Of a DNA stretch of 64,000 bases, positions 51,232 to 61,955 are shown piece by piece (within the stretch, counting starts at the first letter, position 1; every line of letters begins with the position of its first letter). The stretch is from NCBI GenBank assembly GCA_012862575.1, contig BLSF01000030.1, positions 375,584 through 439,583 on the forward strand. Reading direction: 5' to 3'. A program made the translations under genes and the position numbers. The stretch comes from Parietichytrium sp. I65-24A (lineage: Eukaryota; Sar; Bigyra; Thraustochytrida; Thraustochytriidae). Below the pieces are notes generated by a model. That model made no database searches and had not been told where the DNA came from. It saw only the letters and a program-made list of their open reading frames with translations.

Positions 51232-52557
51232 CTAGCTCATGTTGAACTTTACAAGTAGTCCAAAGTGGTCGCTGGAGTGCACCTTTACTGTTCGGCCACG
51301 AACGGAAGCTGTCTCCCCCGGAATCGGTGAAGTTCCGAGCATCGTCGCGACGATTGGGACCAATTTAGCCTGATCGCAATTATCCGAGTAAAGAACTCGA
51401 TCCAGACGCGCCATGAGAGAGCCCCTGAGCATTCCATTTCTTCGTGCGTTGTACGTACAAGTATCTTCAAACGCCATGTCAGGGTGGAGCTTCAAAAATG
51501 CATCGTCCCATGTCTCGCCAAGAGGGGGCGGGCCATCAATCACTTCAGTCCGCGAGCCAGGGAAGCTGGGAATAGGACGTGCTCCCTCATTCCAATTGAG
51601 GTCTCCCATCAGAATGCATGGCAACTTTGGCCGCTCTAGAAGGCCAATGGCAGTTCTAAGTTGCTCTCGCCTCGCTTTACTCATCATGGATTCCCCTTTG
51701 AAAGGCGGCAGAGGAGACTCCAGATGCGTGGTGCCAATGGCGATCTGCTTGATTCGACCGCCTCCGAGCGGCACGGTGATTCTCCCGTACAGTAGGCACC
51801 GGCCCATCTGCGAGTTGGCGTAGTGGCTCTCCTTGCAGATTTCGAACGGAATCAGCGAGGCAATCACAACAAAGTATGGTGGGATCCCTCCCCGATTGCT
51901 AGCCATCGTCTGCATTTTGGTATCATAGCCGAGGGCGACCATGGGCCGAGCGATCAGCCGCAAGATAGCCGGCGTCACCTCCTGAAATGCCACCACGGTC
52001 GGTCGGTGTTCCGCGACGGAATCTACGATCGATTTAATTCTCACCCTGAGCGCCAGCTCCTCATTAAACCACACATTGTACGTCATCACCGAGAACTGCG
52101 ACAGCGGAGCATCCTCTTCCTCCACCTCTCCTGCCGCCGCCGTCTGCCTTTCAATCACCTCCTGCTGCAGCTCTGTAGGCAAGCTGTCAAACACCGACTC
52201 GTCAATCCCTGGAGGGCACTGTAAGCGCACTCTCTTCCGCTTCGACTCCCCGCCACCGTCCTCGCCCATGCCCCGGCTGCTCTTGGATGAACCCTTCGAA
52301 CTCGCCCTCTTTCCGCTGTGGCTCAATCTTTCGTCCACATTCTCCACATCATCCACATCTTCGCCGTCCACGTCAACAACCTCGGCGCTGGCGGGTCTCC
52401 TCTTGCCGCCAGCCAGCTTCCTCTTGCCGCTGGACGACGTGGAAGTTGACATTTCCTTCTTGTTCTCCTTCTCCTTCTCCTTCTCCATCTCCATGCCAGG
52501 GAGCAGTCGGAGTTTGAGGATTAGAGACTTGTGTTGGCGCAGCGGAGCGGAGTCCAT
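51232..52557 (-). CDS. Tyrosyl-DNA phosphodiesterase 2-like protein with a UBM motif
   Basis: 441 residues from the ATG at 52555-52557; the frame continues upstream to a TTG through AT-rich leader sequence and is not used. EEP catalytic motifs in the TDP2 order: VMTYNVWF (157-164, metal-site Asn161), FQEV (Glu193), TTHLES (His278), MGDLN (317-321) and SSDHF (429-432), as in plant and animal TDP2. TDP2 removes topoisomerase II tyrosyl adducts from 5' DNA ends. The N-terminus is low complexity with basic nuclear-type signals (GKRKLAGGKRR, ESKRKRVR). Residues 115-138 read PPGIDESVFDSLPTELQQEV plus IERQ, which fits the ubiquitin-binding motif (UBM) consensus with its central Leu-Pro at 126-127. 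Animal TDP2 carries a UBA-like domain at this place instead. Confidence 0.85.
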   Translation of the reverse strand: MDSAPLRQHKSLILKLRLLPGMEMEKEKEKENKKEMSTSTSSSGKRKLAGGKRRPASAEVVDVDGEDVDDVENVDERLSHSGKRASSKGSSKSSRGMGEDGGGESKRKRVRLQCPPGIDESVFDSLPTELQQEVIERQTAAAGEVEEEDAPLSQFSVMTYNVWFNEELALRVRIKSIVDSVAEHRPTVVAFQEVTPAILRLIARPMVALGYDTKMQTMASNRGGIPPYFVVIASLIPFEICKESHYANSQMGRCLLYGRITVPLGGGRIKQIAIGTTHLESPLPPFKGESMMSKARREQLRTAIGLLERPKLPCILMGDLNWNEGARPIPSFPGSRTEVIDGPPPLGETWDDAFLKLHPDMAFEDTCTYNARRNGMLRGSLMARLDRVLYSDNCDQAKLVPIVATMLGTSPIPGETASVRGRTVKVHSSDHFGLLVKFNMS

Positions 52558-54934
52558 GCCGCGAACTACGCCCCAGATATTCCGCGTGCTGCCGCTCCAG
52601 CCAAAGCTGATGTACCTGTGAATCCTGTGAATCCTGTGAGGCCTGTGCTCCGCCTGATATATATATATATATATATTTATATCCCTTTCGCTTTTCGCTT
52701 GTCTGTCGCACAGGTTTGGCCGCGGCCTTCGACGTATGCGAGTCTGCTTCAAGTTATTCAAGATGCTTGGAAAGCTGACTGAGTGTGAGACGATCCCTTC
52801 TCCCAGTTATCACAGTTATCATTATGAATTTTAAAAATTGAGTGAATCTTTCAATTAACAGTGTAAAACCGAATTCGAAGGACACCAGACTGTTGTTTCT
52901 CGAGTTAAAGTTAAATTAACTTCGATTGACAATGATTGACATAGGAATAGTTTTTTTAAAAGAACATAAATAAATACATGATTGTTTGGGTTTTATGCGT
53001 TGTTTCTCATCAAGTCAAGCTTTTTTGGAGTAATTATCACGTGGTAATTATTATACTCTTTTCGCTGCGACGAATGTATTGTTGTATATCATGCAACAAA
53101 GAGCGGCTGATAAAGATCATACACCGCGTTGAATTGACTGTGAATAAAAGTATGTACTCAGTACCGGTACAGAGCAGAAAAGTTGGAGTCGGGAACCAGA
53201 ACGGCGACGAAAAACATCAGGTTATTCATCATTCTTCGTCGCGCACAGGGCTCACCGGACAGGCCAAGTTGCCGCCGTCCGGCACAAGTAAGCGAGGACG
53301 GGAGCCATCAGCAATTGCTGCCAATGGATGAACGCGATGAGAAATTAGCACCTTCACTTGCGACTTTTGCGCCTCTCCATCAACTGAGACCTTTTCGAAC
53401 TTGTACTCCGAGTCGGATTAATGCCTGCCCGGGTTCTTGCCAGGAACCGGGTGTGAAGACCGGTTCTCCATCGTCCCAACTCACAGTCAAAGAGGAAGGT
53501 TCTCTCAACTGTGCGAACTTTTCAGCCTCTTGTCACCATTTCCTTTTGCCACATACTTTATTGTTCTTCCTTTTTTTCCTTCCCTTCTTTTCTTTCATCC
53601 ATGGCCGACCGAGAAATTCTAACAGAGACAAGTGTAGCCGGGTACGCGAGTACACTGTTATTGGAACAATTTTGTGCATGTCACATAAAAAGTCATGGAT
53701 AACCAACCAGATCCTTTTCCAGCTGCGTCCAGTTCTGAGCGCTTCACATTCTGCGGCTCAGAGAGCCTCCAGAGAATTTCGAGCAGAGAAAGAAAGAATG
53801 GTGATACTTCAAACTTTCTGAATCGTACTGCGAGCTTGCAACCTGCGAAGAGAAATAAAAGATTACAATCACGATGACCCGATGGTCAGAACAGAAGAAA
53901 AAGATACGAAAGAGAAGTTTCTTTCACTGTCAATCCAAATCGAAGCTGTGGCTTCCAGTTGGCTAGACCTTTATGAGCTCCAGTACAACTCACACCAATC
54001 CGGTTAGAGCCATCAGTAGAATTGCAAACAAACCAGTAAATTATCCAGCACATTACTTATAATCCCGTAAGCTACTCCTATTAGGGACTGGGAGTGCTAC
54101 TGACCCACTAGCGATGTTAATCATTTCGCGTCGCCAGTCCTCGTCGCGCACTCACAGAAAGGGAGCTTCAGATGAGAAGTGGTGCGGAAGAACCGCGAGT
54201 CTGGTATTACGAAGAGGTGCACACCTGAGAACAGCTCGTTTGTTGCACACATATGCCAAGAGCAACTATTAAAAGAACACGCAATATTCCACGCATTTAT
54301 CGGAGTCATGCGCTGGGTTTCCTAACTTCACAAATCAGTGTAGCTAAACGTGTCTGCTAACAACAAAACGGTCTATCAATAGTATTTGAGTTAAGAAAGT
54401 GGAATTTGTTGCAAACCGAACGCGGTGACTTTTTCTCAAAGGGAGTGTGCTGGTACTTGAAACACAACGATGAGTTTTATACTAAACGATCATGTGATGC
54501 GTTATTCTTCTACTAGTTTGAACCACAGTACTCCATTATTCTTGTACGAAGGAATTGCATCCAGGTACTCTTGACTTTATCTCCAACTGTTGCAGCTTTC
54601 AAACCGTGTAGGAAAGGCCACCGAGCCTACCGACTCTTACATGTTCACTCTTACTCGAGCAACTATGCGAGGAAATAATGCACTTGACCTCCAAAACGTT
54701 TGGTACTATTATTTATTTTATTTAAATATCAATAAGAGTGGAGCACCAACAGATTCGACGAGGTTGAAATTGAAAGACTTTTGGGCTGGCTTTGACAAAT
54801 GGATTCAAAGTTGAAGAAACCGCTTAGTTCTCACTCTTCCTTCTCGTGCACAGTGGTAAACCACAAGCTAAAACCATTAAATTTCAATCAGCAGAACTAG
54901 CTAGCTAGAGCAGCAGCAGGCTAGTAAATTCCAC

Positions 54935-56062
54935 GGTCCACGCAAGACGTCATCAGAAGAGTCAGAACAAAAAATAACGTTCGACAAAATCGATGGTCTG
55001 AATTGACGGCTAGTCCAGTCGGCTAACACCACTCACATAAGGAATGCCGTACGAACTGTTCCGACTTCACCAGAGTACACTCACCACACCACAACACGAT
55101 TCCAAAACCGCAGTATTGCTCTATTAATCGATACTATATCAAAAGGCTCGTGAGTCTGGTACGAGCGCACCACTTCTCAGTGCTGGCTTGGCTCCGCCGC
55201 TCACAATTGTGCCGCATTTCAGAGTGTGGTCACTCTCAGGAGGTCCTTCTAATTTACAATTACGATTAACGTTAGTAGGTGGAGGTGGGTGCTTGTTTGC
55301 TGAAGGCGCTTCATGAGGAGAAGCGACGACATATCGTCTTCATTATTATTTAGATTAGATCGTTGGTAGAGCTGCAAGCGTCCCAAAAGTTCGAAATGCG
55401 AGTTCTTCGGTGTTTCTTCGCACTGTCAGTGACTATCTACTTGTTTGGGTAGGCGTAAGATTAGGAGTCTGTTGGCAAAATAGTGAGTGGTGGGAGGGGT
55501 GTGTCGCTTTCCCTCTCACAAAACCTCCAAAGATGAACTTTTGTCCTTGTAGGCCTGAAGGAAGGCTACCGTTCCCTCTCAAACAACGAAGACAGCGTAG
55601 ACAGAGTAGACAGAGCAGAGAATGTCCCGCAATTAGCTAAAGAATTTAGACGGGAGAGAAAGGGAAGGAAAGAGAGACTGCATCTTTTCTTTCGACGTTT
55701 GGCTAATTTAATGCTATTTATAATTTTGATGAAATGATGAAATAAACTCTGCTTTGACCGCGCGATGAATTATGTGCAGGTTTTCGCCGCTCCCTTTTGC
55801 GGAAATCAATCGATTGTAAATCAGTTGAAAACTGAAAACTGAATGTTGAATGGTGAAAAAAGCAAAGGAAGAAAAATAGTTGGCAAAGCCAACTTGCTCA
55901 AACCAGCGTGAACAATCTGCGCAGTCTTACCGTTATTCCTATCCTCTCACATTCACCACAATCAGCCAGCACTATTTGCCCGGCTAGTCAATACAATAAT
56001 TGGTAAATATGTTAGGAGACCTCTGCTAAAGGAAACGAGGAGGAAAAGGAAGAACTGGAAAA
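54935..56062. repeat. 1.1-kb duplication, copy A
   Basis: Starts GGTCCACGCAAGACGTC and ends AGAACTGGAAAA, directly before the N at 56063. Matches 56064-57202 with few substitutions and small indels. Non-coding. Confidence 0.9.
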
Positions 56063-56063
56063 N
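56063..56063. other. Undetermined base at contig join
   Basis: A lone N exactly between the two copies of the 1.1-kb duplication. Confidence 0.95.
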
Positions 56064-57202
56064 GGTCCACGCAAGACGTCATCAGAAGAGTCAGAACAAA
56101 AAATAACGTTCGACAAAATCGATGGTCTGAATTGACGGCTAGTCCAGTCGGCTAACACCACTCACATAAGGAATGCCGTACGAACTGTTCCGACTTCATC
56201 AGAGTACACTCACCACACCACAACACGATTCCAAAACCGCAGTATTGCTCTATTAATCGATACTATATCAAAAGGCTCGTGAGTCTGGTACGAGCGCACC
56301 ACTTCTCAGTGCTGGCTTGGCTCCGCCGCTCACAATTGTGCCGCATTTCAGAGTGTGGTCACTCTCAGGAGGTCCTTCTAATTTTCAACTACGATTAACC
56401 TTAGTAGGTGGAGGTGGGTGCTTGTTTGCTGATGGCGCTTCATGAGGAGAAGCGACGACATATCGTCTTCAGTATCATTTAGAGTAGATCTTTGGTAGAG
56501 CTGCAAGCGTCCCAAAAGTTCGAAATGGGAGTTCTTCGGTGTTTCTTCGCACTGTCAGTGACTATCTATTTGTTTGGGTAGGCGTAAGATTAGGAGTCTG
56601 TTGGCAAAATAGAGAGTGATGGGAGGGGTGTGTCGCTTTCCCTCTCACAAAACCTCCAAAGATGAACTTTTGTCCTTGTAGGCCTGAAGGAAGGCTACCG
56701 TTCCCTCTCAAACAACGAAGACAGCGTAGACAGAGTAGACAGAGCAGAGAATGTCCCGCAATTAGCTAAAGAAGTTAGACGGGAGAGAAAGGGAAGGAAA
56801 GAGAGACTGCATCTTTTCTTTCGACGTTTGGCAAATTTAAGTTTATGCTATTTAAAATTTTGATGAAATGATGAAATGAGCTTAAACTCTGCTTTGACCG
56901 CGCGATGAATTATGTGCAGGTTTTTGCCGCTCCCTTTTGCGGAAATCAATCGATTGTAAATCAGTTGAAAACTGAAAACTGAATGTTGAATGGTGAAAAA
57001 AGCAAAGGAAGAAAAATAGTTGGCAAAGCCAACTTGCTCAAACCAGCGTGAACAATCTGCGCAGTCTTACCGTTATTCCTATCCTCTCACATTCACCACA
57101 ATCAGCCAGCACTATTTGCCCGGCTAGTCAATACAATAATTGGTAATTATGTTAGGAGACCTCTGCTAGAGGAATCTAGGAGGAAAAGGAAGAACTGGAA
57201 AA
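56064..57202. repeat. 1.1-kb duplication, copy B
   Basis: Starts GGTCCACGCAAGACGTC right after the N and ends AGAACTGGAAAA; the sequence then becomes unique. Same arrangement as the 23.2-25.7 kb duplication, so probably the alternative haplotype or an unmerged contig overlap. Confidence 0.88.
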
Positions 57203-57338
57203 CTGCTCCTCACAAAATCCCACTCGGTCAGGTCACACACTCACGGAGTCAGAGCTTAACCTTCATCTACACTTCTGGGTAGCACAAGAACCTCGCGAAT
57301 GCAAGCTTGCAAGTCCTCCCTCTCACAAACACGGACAA

Positions 57339-57340
<2 letters not shown>

Positions 57341-57373
<33 letters not shown>

Positions 57374-57383
57374 GCCTTCTTTC

Positions 57384-57416
<33 letters not shown>
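57341..57416. repeat. (CT)n microsatellites
   Basis: Two CT arrays separated by CACGCCTTCTTTCCGC. Other CT arrays lie at about 15221-15267, 15337-15359 and 44722-44747. Confidence 0.95.
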
Positions 57417-57425
<9 letters not shown>

Positions 57426-58022
57426 ATTCTCACAAAGGAGTGAGCGCAAAAAGTGCTGTGGGCGCACCGTTTCTGCGCGGACACTTAGAGCCTTCCGCGA
57501 TTCACACGCGGACACAATCAGGAAGGGCAGCGCGGACAGGAGAGTCCCGCAGGCTGTGGTAGTAACTTCGTCCCTCTTAGCGTGCTTTCGGCGCGGGCTC
57601 CAGGGACTCGGTGCCTCTGAGCGGGGGAATCTATACGTCATATATATATACAATATATATATATATTATATATTATCGAGGGTACGCGGCACGATATTGG
57701 GGTACGCGGTGTGTGGTGCCGTGCGAAGAGCATTAATAGTCACATTATATATCGCAGTGGCAGTGGTGCCGCAAGGCGCGCCGGTCGGCGCGTGGGAGTT
57801 GAGCCTTGAGTCTGGAGTGTTAGCCTGCATCCGTAGGTTGCAGTAGTGCAGCGTGAGGGAGAAGAGGGAAGATCGATTATCAAATTATATCAAAGTATCA
57901 TCAAAGTATAGTGTCCGCGGACGGTGGGGTTTGTATATCTTCGCTCGCCTTAGTGTCGTTGGCGGAGTTGGAGCCGGCACTGGGTGAGACTGCAGAAAAT
58001 ATAATCAGGTTGGCAGGTCAGG

Positions 58023-60833
58023 ATGGGCTGCGGGTCGAGCTCGAGCAAGAATAATGTGTACGACCATTCGGTCAATCTGGAGGCGAACGAAGGGCCGGGC
58101 GCTTCGGATCATCCTCCAGGCGACTACAACTCCATCGAGTCTCACGGCGGGGAGATCGTGCTGTCGTCGGCCTCGAATCACTCCATCGAGACGTACTCTG
58201 TGACGGTAAACGCGGATGGTCAGCCTGGGAAAGGAATGCTGCACGATAAGAAACATGGCAAAGCTCGCAAGGCAGTCTTTTCGAGGGGTTTCAACAAAGA
58301 CAAGACTTCTGTGGTGCGCACGAAAACACCCAAAACAGATGAGCAGATGGAGATGCTCGTCAAACGGCTGTCATCGTGCTACTTGTTTTCAAATTTGGAC
58401 GAGGCGGATCGAGACGAACTTATTGGATACATGACGCGCGAGAAGGTGCGCGCTGGAGCCACAGTGGTGACGCAGGGCAAGAAAACAGATAACTTTTACA
58501 TCATCGAGTCTGGGACATTCGAGGTCGCAGTGAATAACAAGGTTTCTTCAGTCAGATCCGGATCGTGCCTGGAGCCCTTCTTCGGCGAGAGTGCACTGCT
58601 CTTTGTCTCCAAGTCAGAGGCCACCGTAAAATGCGTTTCAAGCCACGACCAGGCCGAGGATGTCTCCGTAGCTTCCGCAGACAAGTCCAAGTACGGCTAC
58701 GTGTGGACGATCGATCGCGCCACCTATCGCAACGTAATTACTACACAAAATTTGCAGAGCCGGGACGAGTTTCTCCAGGCAGTCGAGTCAATACCGATGC
58801 TGTCAGAATATCTCTCCTCGGAGCAATTGGATAGATTAGTCGATGCCATGGAGATGGTGCGGGTGAAGGAAGGTCAAAGAATCATCAAAAAGGGCGATCA
58901 CGGCTCCGTGCTGTACTTTATTAAATCTGGCGCTGTGATATGCTCGAACATCGGTGATCAAGGACTCGGCCAGATCGAGCTTGGGCCCGGCTCGTACTTT
59001 GGGGAGAGAGCTCTTCTGATGGAGGAGGCTCGCGCTGCAGATGTCACCACGACCAAGGACACTGTCCTACTTTGTCTGGTGAAAAAGTCTTTTAACGAGC
59101 TCCTCGGCCCATTGCGGGCCATCATGGATGAGACCATGAAGTCCCGCGTCGTGGAGGCAGTCCCAATTCTTCAGCAGCTCCCTAAGGGCTTGCGCAAAAA
59201 GGTCGTGTCACAGTTTGACCTCGTCACGTTTCAGGATAAGGAGCCTATCGTATATGAAGGGGACATCGGGGACCGCTTTTTTATTGTTAGATCTGGATGC
59301 GTAGATGTCTACTCTGCAGACCTCATGAACCCGCCTAGCACATCGAGCGACTCCAGTGTCACCATCTCCTCGAATTCAAGCGCAGAGAACGAGCCCGTTT
59401 CTCGCTCACGCCTTGGTCGTCGCAGGCAGTCCAAGCACGCAAACGCAACTCCCACAAGCAGCTTTCCAAACCCAGATGACCATGGTGTCCGGATTGCCAG
59501 CCTCAAGGAGGGGGACTGGTTTGGCGAAATGGCTCTCCTGAACAATGAACCACGCTCAGCGACGTGCGTTGCTAGTGGACCCACAGAATGCTTTGCTCTG
59601 TCCTATGATACGTTCAAGCTCATCTCGCGCAAGTCTGATCTCCTCCTCAACACGTCTGCTCGTCGCCAAGAAGAAAATAGGAGCAAGCGGTTCAGTTCTT
59701 CAGTGAACGACTTTGCTAAGCTTACGCTCAAGGATCTCAACAAGCTGAAGATTCTGGGCAAGGGAACTTTTGGGACGGTATACTTGGTGGAGTCTACTGG
59801 GCGCTCCCCAGTGAAAGGAGTATGGGCCCTGAAGACCATGAATAAGGCTCACATTGTCGAGTGCGACCAAACGCGCAATGTGGTCAACGAGAAGAATGTT
59901 CTGCAGGAACTTCGCCACCCTTTCATCCTGCAGCTCTACACTACCTTGCAAGACCGCGACGCGCTCTACATGCTTCTCGACTTTGTGCAAGGTGGTGAAC
60001 TATTCTCAATCATGCAGCAGCACTATCGCCTAACTTTGGGTCACTCGCAGTTCTACTCTGCTTGCATCGTGGACGCCCTGGACTACATGCACAGTCTTGG
60101 CATCGTGTACAGAGACTTGAAACCCGAAAACGTCCTGATTGACGCTCAGGGTTTTGTCAAGATTGCAGACTTTGGATTTGCCAAGAAGATTACGGGCAAG
60201 ACCTTCACCCTTTGCGGCACCCCTGAATACTTGTCCCCAGAGATCATCCTCTCGAAGGGCCATGACAAGGGAGTTGACTACTGGGCTGTTGGGATCCTTA
60301 TTTACGAGATGCTGGCTGGCATCTCTCCTTTTGCCGACGAGTACACCGACGACCAAATCGTGGTGTGCAAGCAAATCGTGTCCGGCAAAGTCAACTACGA
60401 GCGATTGGAGAACGCTATTAGAGAGACGGAACTGAACCCGCCACCGTCCATGCCAGAGTCAGAGGCCACTTATGTGTTCAACCAGAAACCATCCCACACC
60501 AAAGAGCGCAAAAACAGTACGCACTCTGCACTCATCACTGCTCGCCGCCCTTCGCTCAACTCGCGCCCGGTGGAGCACCTCATTCGCAAGCTCTTGGTTC
60601 GATCGCCACACCAGCGTTTCGGCTGCCTCAAGGATGGCGCACAGGACATCAAGAGACACCCGTTCTTCGGTATCGATTCTTCTGCGTGGCAGGAACTTCG
60701 CAATCGGAACTGGCGCCCGCCTTATATCCCTGCTCTCTCGAGCCGCACTGACGCCTCAAACTTTGACGACTTTGAGCCCGAAGCTCGCTGGGACTCGTAC
60801 TCGGGTTCAAATGAATGGTGTCGCGAATTTTGA
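58023..60833 (+). CDS. Cyclic-nucleotide-dependent AGC protein kinase (PKG-like), N-myristoylated
   Basis: 936 residues, ATG at 58023. The start MGCGSSSSK is a classic N-myristoylation (Gly2) plus palmitoylation (Cys3) signal, so membrane attachment is likely. Three cyclic-nucleotide-binding domains follow. The first (phosphate-binding cassette FGESALLFVSKSEATV, about 186) lacks the Arg that holds the phosphate. The second (FGERALLMEEARAAD, about 325) and third (FGEMALLNNEPRSAT, about 499) keep it, and the third has the Thr that favours cGMP. The third domain is split by a roughly 50-residue Ser-rich insert (about 433-485) with RRRQS, a likely autophosphorylation site. Kinase domain: LGKGTFGTV (about 578), VYRDLKPEN (about 695), DFGFAKK (about 715), GTPEYLSPE (SPE rather than APE), a roughly 50-residue insert before the last helices, and the AGC tail NFDDF. 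Layout resembles the multi-domain PKGs of apicomplexans and other protists. Confidence 0.92.
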   Translation: MGCGSSSSKNNVYDHSVNLEANEGPGASDHPPGDYNSIESHGGEIVLSSASNHSIETYSVTVNADGQPGKGMLHDKKHGKARKAVFSRGFNKDKTSVVRTKTPKTDEQMEMLVKRLSSCYLFSNLDEADRDELIGYMTREKVRAGATVVTQGKKTDNFYIIESGTFEVAVNNKVSSVRSGSCLEPFFGESALLFVSKSEATVKCVSSHDQAEDVSVASADKSKYGYVWTIDRATYRNVITTQNLQSRDEFLQAVESIPMLSEYLSSEQLDRLVDAMEMVRVKEGQRIIKKGDHGSVLYFIKSGAVICSNIGDQGLGQIELGPGSYFGERALLMEEARAADVTTTKDTVLLCLVKKSFNELLGPLRAIMDETMKSRVVEAVPILQQLPKGLRKKVVSQFDLVTFQDKEPIVYEGDIGDRFFIVRSGCVDVYSADLMNPPSTSSDSSVTISSNSSAENEPVSRSRLGRRRQSKHANATPTSSFPNPDDHGVRIASLKEGDWFGEMALLNNEPRSATCVASGPTECFALSYDTFKLISRKSDLLLNTSARRQEENRSKRFSSSVNDFAKLTLKDLNKLKILGKGTFGTVYLVESTGRSPVKGVWALKTMNKAHIVECDQTRNVVNEKNVLQELRHPFILQLYTTLQDRDALYMLLDFVQGGELFSIMQQHYRLTLGHSQFYSACIVDALDYMHSLGIVYRDLKPENVLIDAQGFVKIADFGFAKKITGKTFTLCGTPEYLSPEIILSKGHDKGVDYWAVGILIYEMLAGISPFADEYTDDQIVVCKQIVSGKVNYERLENAIRETELNPPPSMPESEATYVFNQKPSHTKERKNSTHSALITARRPSLNSRPVEHLIRKLLVRSPHQRFGCLKDGAQDIKRHPFFGIDSSAWQELRNRNWRPPYIPALSSRTDASNFDDFEPEARWDSYSGSNEWCREF

Positions 60834-61005
60834 AAACCTTACCGTACCGGTGAAATCAATGAATATACATTGTGCTGAGCACGAATCGTTTGCGGAACGC
60901 GCGAACGGACCATAGAGCCCATGGTCCCTTATAAGAAAAAAATAGGAGCAACACAGTTTTCCTGTCTGCTCCTCGTTGAGATATTAGAACCAAAATGATC
61001 GATGT

Positions 61006-61039
<34 letters not shown>

Positions 61040-61060
61040 GTTGTTGTTGTTGTTGTTGTT

Positions 61061-61105
<45 letters not shown>

Positions 61106-61955
61106 GCTGCTGCTCGTGTTCGTCTTGATGCGTGGTTGACGTGCTGTGAGGTCACTTGCGGCTCAGTCTGGCAATGACCAACGTACAATAAACAGAAAAT
61201 AGAGAAACACAACCCAAAGAAAAGCGAAAAGCGGAAATAACTAAAAGTTGCAGTTTATCCATCGCCACAGCTCAACTTGAAAACCATTTCACAAAATTCA
61301 GAATTCAGGATTCAGAATCCGGCAACACTCAGAAATCAGAACAACTAATTCACAGATCCCAGATTTATCTATACACTACTGCCAGCTACCTCTCGCGTTA
61401 ATACCGAACGTTGGACGCATCTCCTATTCGTTCTTCCATTTCAAAAGCATTCGCAAACCGTGCCCGCCAAGTGTACTCCGTACTGCCAGCGAGTACACCT
61501 AGTCCATCGTTAAGGTGTCCGCGTGTGCGTACGCTACTCCTAGAAAGACAGACAGACAGAAAGAAAGAAGAAGCAGAAGAAAGAAACAGTTATATATGCT
61601 GAATGAGCGACGGAGACGGTCGTTTGAGCGGGGGAAGTAAGGAAGAGGGCAAACAGGACAAACAGGACAAACAGGGCAAGCGGACAACGTTGGAGAGTGA
61701 CGGGGAAGCCTCAGGCATGAGATTATAGAACGTCTTTGCAGGCGCATTCACGTTTCTTACATAAACGCGCGGGACAAGAGCGGCGGAATTGCTAACCAGC
61801 GTTGGCGAGGGTTTAGGTTTGAGTTGGGGTTTGAGGTTTGGGGTTTGGAGTTTGGGGTTGTTTGGGTAGCTCTCTCTGAGACGACTTGAGAGATAGAGAG
61901 AGAGAGAGTGTGTGTGTGTGTTTGTGCGGCCGAAAAAGTCGCGGAGCACGGCGAA
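60834..61955. other. Spacer between the kinase and homeodomain genes
   Basis: Holds a (TTG)n array (61006-61106), AGACAGACAG and AAGAAAG runs (61544-61582), GGACAAACA repeats (61647-61676) and GGTTTGAGTTTGGGG-like repeats (61806-61866). No gene seen. Confidence 0.5.
61006..61106 (+). repeat. (TTG)n microsatellite
   Basis: About 33 TTG triplets with two small interruptions (a phase shift near 61039 and an ATT near 61061), then CTG units. It lies in the 3' flank of the kinase gene. Confidence 0.95.

Larger units (their letters stand above)
52558..58022. other. Longest gene-free region in the window
   Basis: No convincing gene on either strand; all frames are short. Holds an AT dinucleotide run at about 52659-52681 in the TDP2-like leader, AT-rich sequence at 52800-53150, the 1.1-kb gap-spanning duplication (54935-57202), CT arrays (57341-57416), a TATATA run (57639-57676) and the upstream region of the PKG-like kinase. 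Confidence 0.5.

Noticed and set aside
53183-53821. Plus-strand frame of 212 codons
   Set aside because: No family resemblance, compositionally like spacer, no orthologous motif; no coding support beyond length.
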